From an uncultured Candidatus Saccharibacteria bacterium (GTDB taxonomy: Bacteria; Patescibacteriota; Saccharimonadia; Saccharimonadales; Saccharimonadaceae): a DNA stretch of 7,526 bases. Position 1 is the first letter of the stretch; each line of letters begins with the position of its first letter. The DNA lies in assembly GCA_937958235.1 (NCBI GenBank), contig CALFGG010000022.1, positions 1 to 7,526 of the forward strand, given 5' to 3'. Position numbers and translations under genes: made by a program. Shown here one piece after another: positions 5,862-7,526 of this stretch. Below the pieces are notes generated by a model. It saw nothing but the letters and a program-made list of their open reading frames with translations, made no database searches and was not told the origin of the DNA.

Positions 5862-7097
5862 CTAATCTCGTAGCAGCTGCTTAAATTCTTCTATGGAGAG
5901 AATTTTGGTTTCACTGGTTTGGCGATTAGTGATTTCAACTGAGTCATTTTCAAGCGTTTTATTTGAAACTACAACGCGATAAGGGATGCCCATAAGTTCT
6001 GCATCAGCAAATTTCTCACCTGGGCGGAGCTTGCGGTCGTCGAGAAGGATACTGCTAGAGTATTCTTTATGGAGATTATTAGCAAAATCTTCTCCTTGAT
6101 CACCAATACCAATTAAATAGTATTTGAAAGGTGCAATATTTTCTGGCCAGACTAGACCTTTGTTATCAGCAAATTTTTCGGCAATTACACCCATGACACG
6201 TGAAACACCAATGCCGTAGCTTCCCATAAAGACGGTTTTCTTGATACCATCTTGGTCGTCAAACTTTAGATTGATAGGCTCGGAGAATTTATATCGTAAG
6301 GTGAAAATATTTCCAACCTCTGCTGCGGTGGTGGCGGTAAGATCTTCACGCTTAACACCTAGATCACTTAAAACTTCGTCGTTCATAACCTCTTCGTTAA
6401 TGGCAAGAGTTTTGTCCTGATTGAGATAAATAGTATCTTCGCCGACTGGGAGAACGGTCTGATATTCATGACTATATTTAGCAAAGGCGCCGCCGGAGGC
6501 GTAGGTTTTGTAGGTGCAGTCACCGAGTCCAAGTCGTGTATAAATCCTCATATAGGCTTGGTCGACTTGGTCATAAAATTTCTGATGCTCAGTTTTATCA
6601 ACGCTAAAACTGTAGAGATCTTTCATGAGAAACTCGCGAGTACGTAAAATACCGGATTTAGCGCGCAATTCGTTTCGATACTTAGTTTGGAACTGGTAGA
6701 CGTAGACCGGAAGATCCTTATAAGATGAAATAAACTTAGTCATTAGATTAGTAATCGGTTCTTCATGGGTTGGGGCAAGGCCTAATTCCCCTCCGGCGTT
6801 GAGTTTGGTTTTAAACCAGACGTCAATGACTTGATCACTCCAACGCTTTGTTTTAACCCATGGTTCAGGGTTTTGTAAGGCGGTCATTTGAAACTCTTGA
6901 CAGCCCAAACTGTTTAATTCTTCACGAATAATATTTTGAATTTTATTTAAGGTAATGAGGCCTAAGGGGAGAAAATCGTAAACTCCTGCCATTTCTTTAT
7001 GAATATAACCTGCGCGAATCAGCAACTGAGCGTTGCGGGCAGTCTCTTCCTTGCCTACTTCGCGGAAGGTTTTGATAAAAGATTGACTTAATTTCAT
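5862..7097 (-). CDS. proS: Prolyl-tRNA synthetase, short form without the INS editing domain
   Basis: ProRS charges tRNA-Pro with proline. I place the start at the ATG at 7095-7097 because AAAGGTGAG precedes it by a few bases and MKLSQSFIKTFREVGKEE matches the family N-terminus. The open frame continues 29 codons further upstream, but that part shows no family similarity and covers the promoter. The 411-residue protein has SxxFIKTxRE at the start, GVYDFLPLG (38-46), LAPTHEEPIT (107-116, proline/ATP site), motif 2 YRNELRAKSGILRTREFLMKD (140-160), SHEYQ (209-213), motif 3 MGSYGIGVSRVMG (291-303), WPENIAPF (317-324), and an anticodon-binding domain (about 325-411) with DDRKLRPGEKFADAELMGIP (353-372). 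E. coli ProRS has 572 residues. The difference is the INS domain that hydrolyses Ala-tRNA-Pro, here replaced by about 40 residues (218-258). frr follows after 44 bp. Confidence 0.97.
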   Translation of the reverse strand: MKLSQSFIKTFREVGKEETARNAQLLIRAGYIHKEMAGVYDFLPLGLITLNKIQNIIREELNSLGCQEFQMTALQNPEPWVKTKRWSDQVIDVWFKTKLNAGGELGLAPTHEEPITNLMTKFISSYKDLPVYVYQFQTKYRNELRAKSGILRTREFLMKDLYSFSVDKTEHQKFYDQVDQAYMRIYTRLGLGDCTYKTYASGGAFAKYSHEYQTVLPVGEDTIYLNQDKTLAINEEVMNDEVLSDLGVKREDLTATTAAEVGNIFTLRYKFSEPINLKFDDQDGIKKTVFMGSYGIGVSRVMGVIAEKFADNKGLVWPENIAPFKYYLIGIGDQGEDFANNLHKEYSSSILLDDRKLRPGEKFADAELMGIPYRVVVSNKTLENDSVEITNRQTSETKILSIEEFKQLLRD

Positions 7098-7131
7098 TTT
7101 TCTCACCTTTCTCTTAAATATCAATGGGTTG

Positions 7132-7140
7132 ATTATAGCA
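7132..7140 (-). promoter_or_regulatory. proS extended -10 promoter
   Basis: On the minus strand TGC-TATAAT (TG at 7139-7140, hexamer 7132-7137) is a perfect TGn-extended -10 box. Transcription would start near 7125, giving a leader of about 28 nt with the SD that precedes the proS ATG. The -35 region is weak, as expected for an extended -10. It lies back to back with the greA promoter, and the two polymerase footprints overlap. The leader is far too short for a T-box or riboswitch. Confidence 0.65.
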
Positions 7141-7146
7141 TAGAGC

Positions 7147-7175
7147 TTGACTTTTATAATACTTACGTGTATTTT
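7147..7175 (+). promoter_or_regulatory. greA promoter (two possible -10 boxes)
   Basis: Two readings are possible. TTGACT (7147-7152), 17 bp and TATTTT (7170-7175) make a good -35/-10 pair whose start point falls at 7182-7183, on the greA ATG itself. Alternatively the perfect TATAAT (7155-7160) is the -10, with a start near 7167 and a 16-nt leader, but its -35 is poor (TTGATT at 7129-7134 with a 20-bp spacer). In both cases the leader contains no Shine-Dalgarno sequence. Confidence 0.5.
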
Positions 7176-7182
7176 ATTAAGC

Positions 7183-7526
7183 ATGAAAAAAATCGTTAAC
7201 TTGACTAAAGACGGTAAGGCAGAGCTTGAAAAAGAGCTAAAAAGATTAATTGCCGAACGTCCTGTGGTTGCTGATCGTCTAGCTTATGCTAGGTCTTTTG
7301 GCGATCTAAAAGAAAATCAAGAATATACCGACGCACGTGATGAGCAGCGACAGATTGAAACAAGAATTTTGGAGATTGAAGATATTTTAAAGAGCGCCAA
7401 AATTATTGAATCTGGTAGTTATGAGAAAGTTGCGGTGGGTGCGAAAGTTAAAATCAAAATTTTGGGTAAAGAACATGAATATACGGTAGTTGGTGAAGTA
7501 GAGGCTGATCCTTTGAATGGTCGTAT
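7183..7526 (+). CDS. greA: Transcription elongation factor GreA (5' 114 codons; C-terminus lies beyond the right edge)
   Basis: GreA enters the RNA polymerase secondary channel and triggers cleavage of backtracked transcripts. The N-terminal coiled coil is present, with LTKDGKAELEKELKRL (7-22) and the tip loop FGDLKENQEY (39-48). The two acidic tip residues that coordinate the catalytic Mg, D41 and E44, fall at the same numbers as in E. coli. ARDEQR and RILEIEDIL complete the second helix. From about residue 80 the FKBP-like C-terminal domain begins (VAVGAKVKIKIL, YTVVGEVEADPLNGR), and the window ends inside it. Full-length GreA is about 155-160 residues. The ATG at 7183 gives the family-typical N-terminus. 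The frame is open a little further upstream and includes a TTG at 7147, which I judge to be part of the -35 box. It is the only plus-strand gene and diverges from proS. Confidence 0.96.
   Translation, partial: MKKIVNLTKDGKAELEKELKRLIAERPVVADRLAYARSFGDLKENQEYTDARDEQRQIETRILEIEDILKSAKIIESGSYEKVAVGAKVKIKILGKEHEYTVVGEVEADPLNGR

Noticed and set aside
5213..7182. T-box riboswitches controlling the tRNA synthetase genes
   Set aside because: The leaders before proS, lysS and serS are 0-30 nt by promoter placement, far too short for a T-box.
7098..7184. Longer proS with 29 extra N-terminal residues starting near 7184
   Set aside because: The extra residues have no resemblance to ProRS, cover the proS promoter, and a good SD precedes the ATG at 7097.
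1..7526. UGA recoded as an amino acid, as in SR1/Gracilibacteria
   Set aside because: No gene has an in-frame TGA, although the five complete genes stop only at TAA or TAG. Standard code suffices and nothing requires recoding.

Overview
The window is an ordinary stretch of bacterial core genome given over to translation and protein export. Six genes read leftward on the minus strand. In transcription order they are proS (prolyl-tRNA synthetase), frr (ribosome recycling factor), lysS (lysyl-tRNA synthetase), serS (seryl-tRNA synthetase), hpf (ribosome hibernation factor) and the first 652 codons of secA, which runs off the left edge. One gene, greA (transcript cleavage factor), reads rightward from an 85-bp divergent intergenic region and runs off the right edge. 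There is no gene-free stretch over 110 bp. I see no mobile element, CRISPR array, RNA gene or phage remnant.

Organism: the moderately low G+C, compact spacing, standard genetic code and several protein features suggest a Patescibacteria/CPR genome. Those features are a ProRS without its editing insertion, a LysRS with atypical ATP-site motifs, and a SecA with an extra segment in the first nucleotide-binding domain. A Saccharibacteria-like member is my best guess. This is inference from memory of such sequences and not a database result.

Layout: proS and greA diverge from back-to-back promoters at about 7125-7180. The gaps proS-frr (44 bp), frr-lysS (59 bp), lysS-serS (29 bp) and serS-hpf (48 bp) are short, so read-through is likely. 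Even so, frr, lysS and hpf each have a TGn-extended -10 box just upstream. After hpf comes a good intrinsic terminator hairpin (2010-2042), and secA has its own TATAAT and Shine-Dalgarno (SD) sequence.

Function: the three tRNA synthetases supply charged Pro, Lys and Ser tRNAs, RRF splits post-termination ribosomes, HPF parks idle ribosomes, GreA rescues backtracked RNA polymerase, and SecA drives secretion.

I found no novel multi-gene system. The points most worth a second look are the apparently leaderless lysS start (extended -10 exactly 6 nt before ATG), the greA start without an SD, the altered motif 2 and motif 3 of LysRS, the Lys-rich insertion in SecA, and the 7-bp inverted repeat beside the lysS promoter.
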